Assembly (NCBI GenBank): GCA_903924005.1
Contig: CAIXZV010000558.1
Location: 1 to 10,952 of the forward strand
Length of the DNA: 10,952 bases
Direction: 5' to 3'
DNA from: an uncultured Chloroflexota bacterium
Lineage (GTDB): Bacteria > Chloroflexota > Limnocylindria > Limnocylindrales > CSP1-4
Shown: positions 1-6,026 of the stretch, one piece after another
How the letters are laid out: each line of letters opens with the position of its first letter
Position numbering within the stretch: the stretch's first letter is position 1
Position numbers and translations under genes: made by a program
The notes under the pieces: generated by a model
Told to the model about the DNA's origin: nothing
The model's database searches: none
What the model saw: only the letters and a program-made list of their open reading frames with translations

Positions 1-1
1 C

Positions 2-1456
2 TTCGGCCTCGACCCCGGGGGCGCGGTGCCGTCAACTGCGGATCTGGTCGGGTTGAGCGACCCCAAGACGTACGAGCAGGCCCGGGCTGCGGCGGGCGCG
101 GCGATCACCCGGAAGGCCCCGTTTGAGATCGAGTACGACGTCTTTCGGACAGACGGCCATGCGCGCCACGTGATCGTGCGGGGCGAGCCCGTGCGGGGCG
201 AGCCCGTGCGGGGCGAACATGTGGACGACAGCGCGGCGATCGACTACCGCGGAACCACGGCGGATGTCACCGATGTGCACGATGTCCGCAAGCAACTCGA
301 CCAAGCGCTGCGGGCCGAGATGGTAGGGCGGCTTGCGGGTGGCGTCGCCCACGACTTCAACAACCTCCTCATGGCAGTCAGCGGCTCCGCCGAATTCCTT
401 GCATCGGAGCTCGCAGCTGAGGACCCTTTGCAGGAGGACGTGGAGGCGATCCGCATTGCTGGGTTGCGCGCAGCAGACCTCACCCATCAATTGCTTGCGT
501 TCGGGCGGCGCCAGACGCTCCGCCCGTCAGTCTTGTTGGTTAGAGACGTCGTCGCCGGGCTGCTACCCGTGCTCCGGAGCCTTGCCGGCCCCAGCGTCGA
601 GATCACGTTGGCCGACGTCGGGGAGCCGGGCCACGTGCGCGTAGATCAGCCTGTGCTTGAGCACGCCATCGTGAACCTGGTGCTCAACGCTCGTGACGCC
701 ATGCCGCATGGTGGCCAGATCACGATTACAGTCGCATCGGAGACGCTGGACGCCGACAGCCAGCGCCTGCGCTCACCCGCCGTCGCGGGGCGGTATGTCA
801 GGCTCTCGGTCACTGACACCGGCACCGGTATGGACGCGGCCACGCTTGACCACATCTTCGAGCCCTTCTTCACAACAAAGCCGCTTGAGCTTGGCGCTGG
901 GCTAGGGCTCTCGAGCGTCGATGGCGCGGTCGCCCAGTCCGGCGGATTCGTCAACGTCAAGAGCGAGGTCGGGGTGGGCACGACCTTCTCGATCTATCTC
1001 CCGAGGTCGGGCGAGCCGATGGCTGCCCGCGAAACCCGCGACGAGTTCGCCGGACCCGCAGAGCATCGGGTCACCGTCCTCCTGGTGGAGGATGAGCCGG
1101 TGGTTCGCGCCGTCACCGCTCGGCTGCTGCGCGACCTCGGCCACACCGTGATCGAGGCGGCGGTGCCCACGGAGGCTCTCGCGGCCGCCTACCCGACGGT
1201 TGACCTCCTGCTGGCCGACGTGAAGATGCCGGGCATGAGTGGGCCCGAACTGGCGGAGCGGCTGCTGCGCGAGCGGCCCGGGCTCCCCGTGATCTTCATG
1301 TCCGGCTATTCGCCAGAATCCCTGTTCGACGACGGCCTCCTTGCGGCCGGAACGCCGTTCCTTGCCAAGCCGTTCAGCCGAGACGAGCTCGCGGCCCGGG
1401 TGCAGGAGGCCCTCGCTCGGCACGAGGCGGCTGCGGCGACAGCGTCACTGGACTGA
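2..1456 (+). CDS. Hybrid sensor histidine kinase (PAS-HisKA-HATPase-REC), 5' end outside window
   Basis: Signal-transduction kinase that should autophosphorylate a histidine and pass the phosphate to its own receiver domain. The frame is open to the left edge, and FGLDPGG just before the first possible start (GTG at 26) reads as part of a PAS fold, so the gene very probably begins upstream. Numbering from that GTG: residues 1-85 are the end of a PAS domain, closing in a GTTADVTD motif. H109 in VAHDFNN is the phosphoacceptor. The ATPase domain has an N box (N217-N221, NLVLN), G1 (DTGTGMD, 264-270), F box (FEPFFTTK) and G2 (GAGLGL, 290-295). A CheY-like receiver spans about 349-465 with acidic E355/D356, acceptor D398 (LLLADVKMPG), S426 and K448. 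All catalytic residues are present. No DNA-binding domain follows, so output must go through a partner not seen here. No membrane segment lies in the visible part. Residues 51-65 carry a VRGEP triplication. Confidence 0.93.
   Translation, partial: FGLDPGGAVPSTADLVGLSDPKTYEQARAAAGAAITRKAPFEIEYDVFRTDGHARHVIVRGEPVRGEPVRGEHVDDSAAIDYRGTTADVTDVHDVRKQLDQALRAEMVGRLAGGVAHDFNNLLMAVSGSAEFLASELAAEDPLQEDVEAIRIAGLRAADLTHQLLAFGRRQTLRPSVLLVRDVVAGLLPVLRSLAGPSVEITLADVGEPGHVRVDQPVLEHAIVNLVLNARDAMPHGGQITITVASETLDADSQRLRSPAVAGRYVRLSVTDTGTGMDAATLDHIFEPFFTTKPLELGAGLGLSSVDGAVAQSGGFVNVKSEVGVGTTFSIYLPRSGEPMAARETRDEFAGPAEHRVTVLLVEDEPVVRAVTARLLRDLGHTVIEAAVPTEALAAAYPTVDLLLADVKMPGMSGPELAERLLRERPGLPVIFMSGYSPESLFDDGLLAAGTPFLAKPFSRDELAARVQEALARHEAAAATASLD
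176..220 (+). repeat. 15-bp in-frame tandem triplication in the kinase PAS domain
   Basis: Three consecutive 15-bp units (176-190, 191-205, 206-220). The first two are identical (gtgcggggcgagccc) and the third differs in its last three bases. They encode VRGEP-VRGEP-VRGEH, at the place where a PAS_3-type domain normally has a single strand/turn before its last strand. The identity of two copies suggests a recent slippage duplication. Confidence 0.9.
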
Positions 1457-1458
1457 GA

Positions 1459-1496
1459 CCGACGTCGGACGAATGTCACACACGACCGTCCGTCGG
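1459..1496 (+). terminator. Hairpin just after the kinase stop, possible terminator
   Basis: Two nucleotides after the kinase stop codon, ccgacg (1459-1464) can pair with cgtcgg (1491-1496). After a 3-nt bulge, gacg (1468-1471) pairs with cgtc (1487-1490), leaving a 15-nt loop. The position fits a terminator, but there is no T-tract, so intrinsic termination is only a possibility. Confidence 0.35.
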
Positions 1497-1617
1497 CCCG
1501 CCATGGATGGGCCGTTGTCCCTGCCGCACCCTGCCCGCCCGCCCTGTCGCAAACTATCCCGCAGGACCGACGATCGTCCCGCGCCCCAACCAGCCAAGCC
1601 CGCAGTGAGGCGGCCCA

Positions 1618-1917
1618 GTGCCCGTCGACATCATCATCTTCGTCATCGTCGCGATGCTTGCGGTGGCGGTGATCTATCTGATCGCCAATGCCGGCTCCAA
1701 GAACAAAGGCGGCAAGGCCAGCGCGCTCGTCACGTGGGCGGCTGTCTCGTCGCTCGTCTTCTTCGTCGGCGGCGGGATCATCATGTTCTGCGTGTTCCTC
1801 GTGTTCCTCCTCGCCGGGGATAGCGTGGCACGGGTGGTGCTGCCGATTGCGGCGCTGCTGATCCTCGCGTCGCCCATCCTTGTTGCGATTGGCATGCTCG
1901 TGAAGCGGGGGATCTGA
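1618..1917 (+). CDS. Small three-helix membrane protein, function unknown
   Basis: A 99-residue protein I do not recognise. It begins at a GTG preceded by a plausible ribosome-binding site (gtgagg, 1605-1610, 7 nt upstream). Three hydrophobic segments are visible: about residues 3-23, 37-61 and 69-95. A short basic, glycine-rich loop (GSKNKGGK) follows the first, and the chain ends in KRGI. The protein is therefore almost entirely membrane-embedded, with no soluble domain and no conserved catalytic motif. It lies 161 nt after the histidine kinase on the same strand. A hairpin sits between them, so co-transcription is uncertain. Proteins of this shape are often hypothetical or accessory membrane subunits; no function is assigned. 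The clear hydrophobic pattern and RBS support it being real. Confidence 0.7.
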   Translation: MPVDIIIFVIVAMLAVAVIYLIANAGSKNKGGKASALVTWAAVSSLVFFVGGGIIMFCVFLVFLLAGDSVARVVLPIAALLILASPILVAIGMLVKRGI

Positions 1918-1925
1918 GCGGCCAT

Positions 1926-1954
1926 TTGACAGGATCGGGGCTGGGGCTGATGAT
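1926..1954 (+). promoter_or_regulatory. Sigma70-type promoter upstream of the small zinc-ribbon gene
   Basis: A perfect -35 box TTGACA (1926-1931) is followed by exactly 17 nt and then GATGAT (1949-1954), which matches the -10 consensus TATAAT at four of six positions. It starts 8 nt after the stop codon of the membrane protein. Transcription would begin near 1961, giving a leader of about 165 nt before the zinc-ribbon start codon. A match this good in such GC-rich DNA is unlikely to be common by chance. Confidence 0.6.
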
Positions 1955-1985
1955 CCTCAGGTCACCCGACAGATTTGCGCCGTAT

Positions 1986-2112
1986 GTCGTCGCCCATCAC
2001 GCGACACCATCGCAGCGCAGGGGACTCAAGAGAACGTCGCTCCGGCCCCGCATGTCACGGCCGTTGGAGCGACAGGGGAACCCCGTCCCAATACGACGGA
2101 TCCCGGAAAGGA
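1986..2112 (+). ncRNA. Structured 5' leader, candidate cis-regulatory RNA
   Basis: The transcript from the promoter at 1926-1954 would hold several consecutive hairpins before the next start codon. The first is gtcgc/gcgac (1989-1993 with 2001-2005, 7-nt loop). The second is gtcgctcc/ggagcgac (2036-2043 with 2066-2073, 8 perfect pairs), extended inside by ggcc/ggcc (2044-2047 with 2059-2062). A short ggggaacccc follows at 2075-2084. The last is ccgtc/gacgg (2083-2087 with 2095-2099, 7-nt loop), ending 5 nt before the presumed RBS ggaaagga (2105-2112). An alternative cggcc/ggccg pairing exists within the second hairpin. I could not match the layout to a known riboswitch class. Control of translation of the downstream protein is an inference. 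Confidence 0.4.
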
Positions 2113-2124
2113 ACTCACAACTTC

Positions 2125-2313
2125 ATGTTGTCCCGCGCCACCACGAGTGCCGTGGCGTACCGCGCTTCGTCCATGCGACGGATGCGCCGCCGCTCGGCCC
2201 AGGCCACCCGCCTGTACTGCTCCACAAACGGCTGCACCAGCTTCCTCGTCATTGACGAGATTGGCCAGGTTGCCTTCTGCGAGATCTGCGGCTACGTCCG
2301 CCGTCTCGCCTAG
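2125..2313 (+). CDS. 62-residue zinc-ribbon protein, function unknown
   Basis: A small basic protein with a likely zinc site. Start is ATG at 2125, with a purine-rich ggaaagga ending 12 nt upstream. Residues 1-30 are basic (MRRMRRRSAQATR) and free of cysteine. C32-x4-C37 (YCSTNGC) and C52-x2-C55 (CEICGYVRR) form the two knuckles of a zinc ribbon, and the linker FLVIDEIGQVAF fits the beta strands between them. The frame is open further upstream (TTG at 1975), but the longer version would run through the structured leader, so the ATG is preferred. The fold resembles small zinc-binding proteins that contact nucleic acid or ribosomes, but the actual role is unknown. It has its own promoter and leader and is followed by two hairpins, so it looks like a single-gene unit. 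It could be missed by gene finders because of its size. Confidence 0.65.
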   Translation: MLSRATTSAVAYRASSMRRMRRRSAQATRLYCSTNGCTSFLVIDEIGQVAFCEICGYVRRLA

Positions 2314-2323
2314 TTGACGCCCC

Positions 2324-2355
2324 GCGCCGCCTGACGCGTTATCGCTCGGCGGCGC
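2324..2355 (+). terminator. Strong hairpin 11 nt after the zinc-ribbon stop
   Basis: gcgccgcc (2324-2331) and ggcggcgc (2348-2355) form eight perfect GC pairs around a 16-nt loop. An alternative stem tgacgc/gcgtca (2332-2337 with 2361-2366) overlaps it. The position directly after a stop codon suggests a terminator or 3'-end stabiliser, but no U-tract follows. Confidence 0.45.
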
Positions 2356-2376
2356 ACGCAGCGTCACACTCACATC

Positions 2377-2405
2377 GGCCGGCCCTTGTTTGAGGCCGAC
2401 CGGCC
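2377..2405 (+). terminator. Second GC-rich hairpin downstream of the zinc-ribbon gene
   Basis: ggccgg (2377-2382) pairs with ccggcc (2400-2405). A nested ggcc/ggcc pairing (2381-2384 with 2394-2397) is an alternative, and the loop region contains ttgtttga. It is followed by aacttt, which is weakly like a terminator tail. It may act with the hairpin at 2324-2355 to end the zinc-ribbon transcript. Confidence 0.45.
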
Positions 2406-2488
2406 AACTTTGCGCCGCCGCAGCGATTGCGCCCGCCCGCCCGCGCGATCGCCCGCGCGGTAGCCCGCGCCGCGCCGCGTCTGTCGCC

Positions 2489-2507
2489 TCATCACCGCCC
2501 GTGATGA
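2489..2507. promoter_or_regulatory. Operator-like dyad, site 1
   Basis: Perfect inverted repeat TCATCAC-cgccc-GTGATGA, 7-bp arms with a 5-bp spacer. It shares the core ATCAC-N5-GTGAT with two further copies downstream, which favours a DNA-binding-protein site over a chance hairpin. Confidence 0.55.
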
Positions 2508-2593
2508 ATGCCAGCTAGTTTGTGCCCGCGCCGCGTCTCCGCGGGCCGTCTGGCGTCCCCAGTCGTCGGAACCCGCCCTGAAGCGGCCACCGC

Positions 2594-2608
2594 ATCACGA
2601 GCGTTGAT
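2594..2608. promoter_or_regulatory. Operator-like dyad, site 2 (imperfect)
   Basis: ATCAC-gagcg-TTGAT, the same geometry as sites 1 and 3 with one mismatch in the right arm (TTGAT in place of GTGAT). The spacer gagcg is identical to that of site 3. The centre lies 103 bp from site 1 and 92 bp from site 3. Confidence 0.5.
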
Positions 2609-2684
2609 ATTCGGGGCGGTTAGGGCGTCCGCGCTGCCCGCCGCACCGCCCGCGGGCAGCGGGACCGCTTGAAGCGCCGGCGAT

Positions 2685-2701
2685 TATCACGAGCGGTGAT
2701 A
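2685..2701. promoter_or_regulatory. Operator-like dyad, site 3
   Basis: Perfect inverted repeat TATCAC-gagcg-GTGATA. It is flanked by ccggcg (2677-2682) and cgccgg (2702-2707), which also pair, so a 12-bp stem with a 2-nt bulge is possible as RNA. The 3' edge is 149 bp upstream of the aminotransferase start. The half-site spacing fits the T-N11-A rule of LysR-type regulators, but other dimeric helix-turn-helix proteins are equally possible. Confidence 0.55.
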
Positions 2702-2839
2702 CGCCGGCAGGGGCCCGTCCCTTGCCGCAGCGCCCGCGCCGCCCGCGCCGTCACGGCCCGCGCGACAGCTGTGCCGCGGCCCCTGCCCACAGGGCACACT
2801 CTGGGCTCACGCCCGAGCCACCCCCGGCGCGCCGCCGGG

Positions 2840-2845
2840 AAGGAG
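2840..2845 (+). promoter_or_regulatory. Ribosome-binding site deciding the aminotransferase start
   Basis: AAGGAG lies 5 nt before ATG 2851, within the longer purine run gggaaggag (2837-2845). It selects this ATG over an in-frame upstream start at 2722, whose extra 43 residues are low-complexity Arg/Pro/Ala. Confidence 0.85.
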
Positions 2846-2850
2846 ATCTC

Positions 2851-4224
2851 ATGCCGGCCCCCAGCCAGCCCCGCATCCTCGACCGCGCTCGCCTCGAGCA
2901 CCTCATGGCCGCGGAGCTTGCCAGGTTTGAGCAGGCCAACCCGCGCTCAAAGGCGCTGTGGGAACAAGCCCAGGGTTCCCTGCTTGACGGCGTCCCGATG
3001 AACTGGATGATCAAGTGGGCAGGCAGCTATCCCCTCTTCGTCGAGTCCGCGTCAGGCGCGCACTTCACAGACGTTGACGGCCACGACTACGTGGACCTGT
3101 GTCTGGGTGACACGGGCGCGATGGCCGGCCACGGGCCGTCGGCGACGGTTGAGGCGGTGGCCCGCCAGCTGCGCCGGGGCATCACCCACATGCTGCCCAC
3201 CGAAGACGCGATCATCGCGGCAGACGAGCTCCGCCGCCGCTTTGGCGTCCGGTACTGGCAGTTCACGTTGACGGCAACGGACGCAAACCGCTTCGTCATC
3301 CGGCTCGCCCGCCAGATCACCGGCCGCACCAAGATCATCATCCACAACCGCTGCTACCACGGGTCTGTGGACGAGACGTTTGCCGTCATCGGCCCTGACG
3401 GGTCCGTTGTGGCCAGGCGGGGCAACATCGGCAAGCCCGTGGATCTCGCCCAGACCACCCGCGTTGTCGAGATCAACGACCCCGAGGCATTGGAGCGCGA
3501 GTTGGCGCAGGGCGATGTGGCCGCATGCCTCTTTGAGCCTGCGCTCACCAACGTCGGCATCGTCCTGCCGGAGCCCGGCTACCACGAGGCCGTCCGCGAG
3601 CTCACCCGCAAGTACGGGACGCTGCTCATCAACGACGAGACGCACACGATCTGTGCAGGCCCCGGCGGCTACACCGGCGCCTACAACCTTCACCCGGACT
3701 TCGTGACCATCGGCAAGACGATTGGCGGCGGTATTCCGGCAGCCGCGTACGGGTTCACCGAGGAGGTGGGCAGCCGCATCCATGCGGCCATCGAGCGTGA
3801 GGACTCCGACGCGGGCGGCATCGGCGGCACGCTTGCCGGCAACGCGCTGTCAATGGCCGCAATTCGCGCCACGCTGACCGAAGTGCTCACGGACGAGGCG
3901 TTTGCGCGGATGATCCCGCTGGCGGAGCGCTTTGAGGCGGGCGTCAACGGCGTGCTGGCGACGTGGGACGTGCCCTGGCACGTGACGCGGCTTGGCGCCC
4001 GCGCCGAGTACCACTTCACACCCGAGCCCCCACGCAACGGCACGGTGCTCCACGATGCCGCGGATCCTGAGCTGGAGCGCTTCCTCCACCTCTGGGCGAT
4101 GAACCGCGGCGTGCTGATGACGCCGTTCCACAACATGGCGCTGATGTCCCCCGCCACCACGGCCGCGGACGTGGATCGCCACACCGAGGTGTTTGCGGAG
4201 GCGGTTGCGGCGCTGTTCGGCTGA
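2851..4224 (+). CDS. Class III PLP aminotransferase (glutamate-1-semialdehyde aminomutase-like)
   Basis: A 457-residue fold type I PLP enzyme of the Aminotran_3 family, cytoplasmic, expected to move an amino group between an amine or amino acid and a keto acid or aldehyde. The glycine-rich GDTGAMAGHG region and the CYHGS motif (about 168-172) lie in the cofactor/substrate domain. D262 in INDETHT should pair with the pyridine nitrogen, and K289 in TIGKTIGGGIPAAAYG is the Schiff-base lysine; their 27-residue spacing is normal. TATDAN (141-146) replaces the usual SGTEAN/GSEA phosphate-loop motif, and NDETHT replaces the DEVMTG of true glutamate-1-semialdehyde aminomutase. It therefore probably belongs to a related clade with another substrate, and a haem-pathway role is doubtful. 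No other tetrapyrrole gene is nearby. Full length, strong RBS. Three dyad sites upstream suggest repressor or activator control. It converges with the binding-protein gene, 23 nt away. Confidence 0.9.
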   Translation: MPAPSQPRILDRARLEHLMAAELARFEQANPRSKALWEQAQGSLLDGVPMNWMIKWAGSYPLFVESASGAHFTDVDGHDYVDLCLGDTGAMAGHGPSATVEAVARQLRRGITHMLPTEDAIIAADELRRRFGVRYWQFTLTATDANRFVIRLARQITGRTKIIIHNRCYHGSVDETFAVIGPDGSVVARRGNIGKPVDLAQTTRVVEINDPEALERELAQGDVAACLFEPALTNVGIVLPEPGYHEAVRELTRKYGTLLINDETHTICAGPGGYTGAYNLHPDFVTIGKTIGGGIPAAAYGFTEEVGSRIHAAIEREDSDAGGIGGTLAGNALSMAAIRATLTEVLTDEAFARMIPLAERFEAGVNGVLATWDVPWHVTRLGARAEYHFTPEPPRNGTVLHDAADPELERFLHLWAMNRGVLMTPFHNMALMSPATTAADVDRHTEVFAEAVAALFG

Positions 4225-4247
4225 ACGCTCCGCCAGACGCGGCGCCG

Positions 4248-5969
4248 CTACGGCTTTGCGAGCGGCATGCGCACCACGTAGCTCCAGCTGGCCGCGGCGA
4301 CGGACTTGCTCAGGTCCGCCTCGTAGATTGAGACAGACCCCGGCGTCATGTCGCCGGCCGCATTGAACTTCACCAGCCCCAGCGCCGTGTCAAACGCGTG
4401 GCCGGAGCCAACGGCCGCCGCCCGCACGGCTTCCCGGCTGAGGGTCCCACCCTCCGCGATCTGGATTGACGCGATGAGCACCTGAGCGCAGGAGTAGGCG
4501 CCCATGCTGTAGAAGGTGCCCTCGCTCCCGAAGGCGGCGCTGTACGCGTTGAAGAACGCCTCGCCGTCACCCATGGGATCAGGCTCCGGCAGAGCGGCAT
4601 ACGTCTTGGCCGCCAGATAGCCCACCTCGTTGAGGTACGACCCGCCAACTGAACTGTCGCCGTCCATCACGCCGTCGCCAACCAACAGCGGCAGATCGCC
4701 CATCGTGAGATCGCCCATGGTGCGGCGCACATCGGCGCCGCCGGTGTCCGTGTCACCGCCGAAGAACACGGCATCCACGCCCTTGGCGCGCGCCTTGGTG
4801 AGGTCCTTCGTGAGCGACGCGGTGTCCACGGTGAACTCAAGCGCCACGGAGCCGCCAAGCCTGCGGAACTCCGCTGTAAACCCCTTTGCGATGGACGTGC
4901 CGTACGGGTTCCCGTCATTGGCCACGGCCACGAGCCTGCGCCCCAGCGAGTCATAGGCGTAGTGCGCCATCGCGATGCCCTCGTCAAGATCGGGCGCAAT
5001 CATCCGGATGAAGTTGTTGGTTTCGGGACCCAGCGGCCGCAGCAGGGGGCCACGCCCTACGGTGAGATCCGCGTACATGGTGCTGGGCGAGCACTGCAGC
5101 AGATGCGCCCGATTGGACACGGGGATCTGCTCCTGCGCCACCGCTGAGTTGAACGGGCCCACCACGCCCATGACCGCCGCATCCGACACCAGCGTCGCCA
5201 GATCGGCTGCGCCCTTGTCGATGGAGTACGTGCCGTCCAACGTGTGGTCAAGCGTGACCAACCCGAAGCCGACGCCTGGCACCGTGCCGGCCTCGTTGGC
5301 CTCGTCAACGGCCAATTGCACGCCCTTGAGCATGTTGCCGGGGGTATCGATATCCACAAGGCCCAGCGGCAGGGTCACGCCAATCTTGATGACCTTGGTG
5401 CCCGGGGCAAACGACGCGGGGCCGGGCGCCCGAGTTGGGCGCGGGGTTGCAGAGGGCGTCGGGATGGCCTGGGCGGCGGACGGCCGCGGCGTGCTTGTGG
5501 GGCGGGCCGCCACGCCGCCGGGACGCGAGACGAGCTGCACCGTGCCCGCAATCAGCGCAACCACGACCACCATCACGATGGCGACGTAGGCGGCCGTGCG
5601 GCGCTCGCTGCGCTCGGGACCCGGCGGTCCGACAGGCGCTGCGCTGGACCAGCCGCCCGACATCGGCCGCAGTTGCGCGAGGTGCGGCGGGGTCCCGTGC
5701 GGAGGCGGCGGCGGGGGCGGGGGCGGCGGGGGCCAGCCGGATCCGGACTGGGACGATCTGCCCGGGGGTGGGGGCGGCGACAGCGGACCGCCCGGGCTGG
5801 CGACGATGGGACCAGCCGTGACGGACGGCGGCTGAGCGGCTTCCGGATCCGTGTCGGGGGTCACGTCCGGAGCCGTGTCGGGCTCAGGGAAACGACGCCA
5901 GCACTGGCCGCAGACGGCCACACCCGCCAGACGGGTTGCGCCGCAGTTCGGACAGGTTCCGGCCTCCAT
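4248..5969 (-). CDS. Membrane-anchored substrate-binding protein with N-terminal zinc ribbon
   Basis: A 573-residue three-part protein. Residues 1-24 are a zinc ribbon (C6-x2-C9, C20-x2-C23). Residues 25-122 are a Pro/Ser/Gly linker with eleven consecutive prolines (80-90). RSERR precedes one membrane helix (about 125-147), so by the positive-inside rule the N terminus is cytoplasmic. A second Pro/Thr-rich spacer (150-188) leads to an extracellular domain from about 192 (KIGVTLPL...) to the end. That domain matches the Peripla_BP_6 family of branched-chain amino-acid-type ABC binding proteins, including GVVGPFNSAVAQEQIPVSN and VAVANDGNPYG. Start ATG 5969 has AGAGGAG 5 nt upstream. There is no lipobox and no permease or ATPase gene nearby, so it may serve a distant transporter or act as an extracellular sensor. 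It lies 57 nt downstream of the GNAT gene on the same strand and may be co-transcribed with it. Confidence 0.88.
   Translation of the reverse strand: MEAGTCPNCGATRLAGVAVCGQCWRRFPEPDTAPDVTPDTDPEAAQPPSVTAGPIVASPGGPLSPPPPPGRSSQSGSGWPPPPPPPPPPPHGTPPHLAQLRPMSGGWSSAAPVGPPGPERSERRTAAYVAIVMVVVVALIAGTVQLVSRPGGVAARPTSTPRPSAAQAIPTPSATPRPTRAPGPASFAPGTKVIKIGVTLPLGLVDIDTPGNMLKGVQLAVDEANEAGTVPGVGFGLVTLDHTLDGTYSIDKGAADLATLVSDAAVMGVVGPFNSAVAQEQIPVSNRAHLLQCSPSTMYADLTVGRGPLLRPLGPETNNFIRMIAPDLDEGIAMAHYAYDSLGRRLVAVANDGNPYGTSIAKGFTAEFRRLGGSVALEFTVDTASLTKDLTKARAKGVDAVFFGGDTDTGGADVRRTMGDLTMGDLPLLVGDGVMDGDSSVGGSYLNEVGYLAAKTYAALPEPDPMGDGEAFFNAYSAAFGSEGTFYSMGAYSCAQVLIASIQIAEGGTLSREAVRAAAVGSGHAFDTALGLVKFNAAGDMTPGSVSIYEADLSKSVAAASWSYVVRMPLAKP
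4693..4718. repeat. Short 15-bp-period duplication in the binding-protein gene
   Basis: agatcgcccat occurs at 4693-4703 and again at 4708-4718, a 15-bp period. On the coding (minus) strand this gives the repeated peptide TMGDL-TMGDL within the binding domain. It is in frame and likely a small slippage duplication. Confidence 0.8.
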
Positions 5970-5999
5970 CGTCGCTCCTCTGCGGGTTGCGTGCCGCGC

Positions 6000-6019
6000 G
6001 CCCGGACAGCCTACCGGGC
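6000..6019 (-). terminator. Hairpin between GNAT and binding-protein genes
   Basis: gcccgg (6000-6005) and ccgggc (6014-6019) form a 6-bp perfect stem with an 8-nt loop, 7 nt after the GNAT stop on the minus strand. There is no T-tract. It could reduce read-through into the binding-protein gene or simply separate the two messages. Confidence 0.3.
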
Positions 6020-6026
6020 CGATCCC

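Larger units (their letters stand above)
2406..2850. other. Gene-free region before the aminotransferase
   Basis: About 445 nt in which I see no credible gene; frames open here have arginine/alanine/proline-rich translations typical of GC-rich noncoding DNA. It contains a low-complexity tract of repeated cccgcgc and cgcc units (about 2431-2480), three dyad sites (annotated separately at 2489, 2594 and 2685) and the RBS of the aminotransferase. No clear -35/-10 pair was found between the last dyad and the start codon. Confidence 0.6.

Noticed and set aside
2035..2112. Possible c-di-AMP (ydaO) riboswitch because of ggggaacccc at 2075-2084
   Set aside because: Only this short element resembles the class. 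The other conserved blocks of that riboswitch are not seen, so it is left as an unassigned structured leader.
2406..2480. CRISPR-like or regulatory repeat in the cccgcgc-rich tract
   Set aside because: The units are short, irregular and overlapping, with no constant spacer length. This is GC-rich low-complexity DNA.
2722..2850. N-terminal extension of the aminotransferase from an upstream in-frame start
   Set aside because: The 43 extra residues are Arg/Pro/Ala-rich and unlike the family, and a strong AAGGAG sits 5 nt before ATG 2851.
3052..3783. 243-codon minus-strand open frame inside the aminotransferase gene
   Set aside because: It is antisense to a complete, motif-bearing enzyme and shows no recognisable domain.
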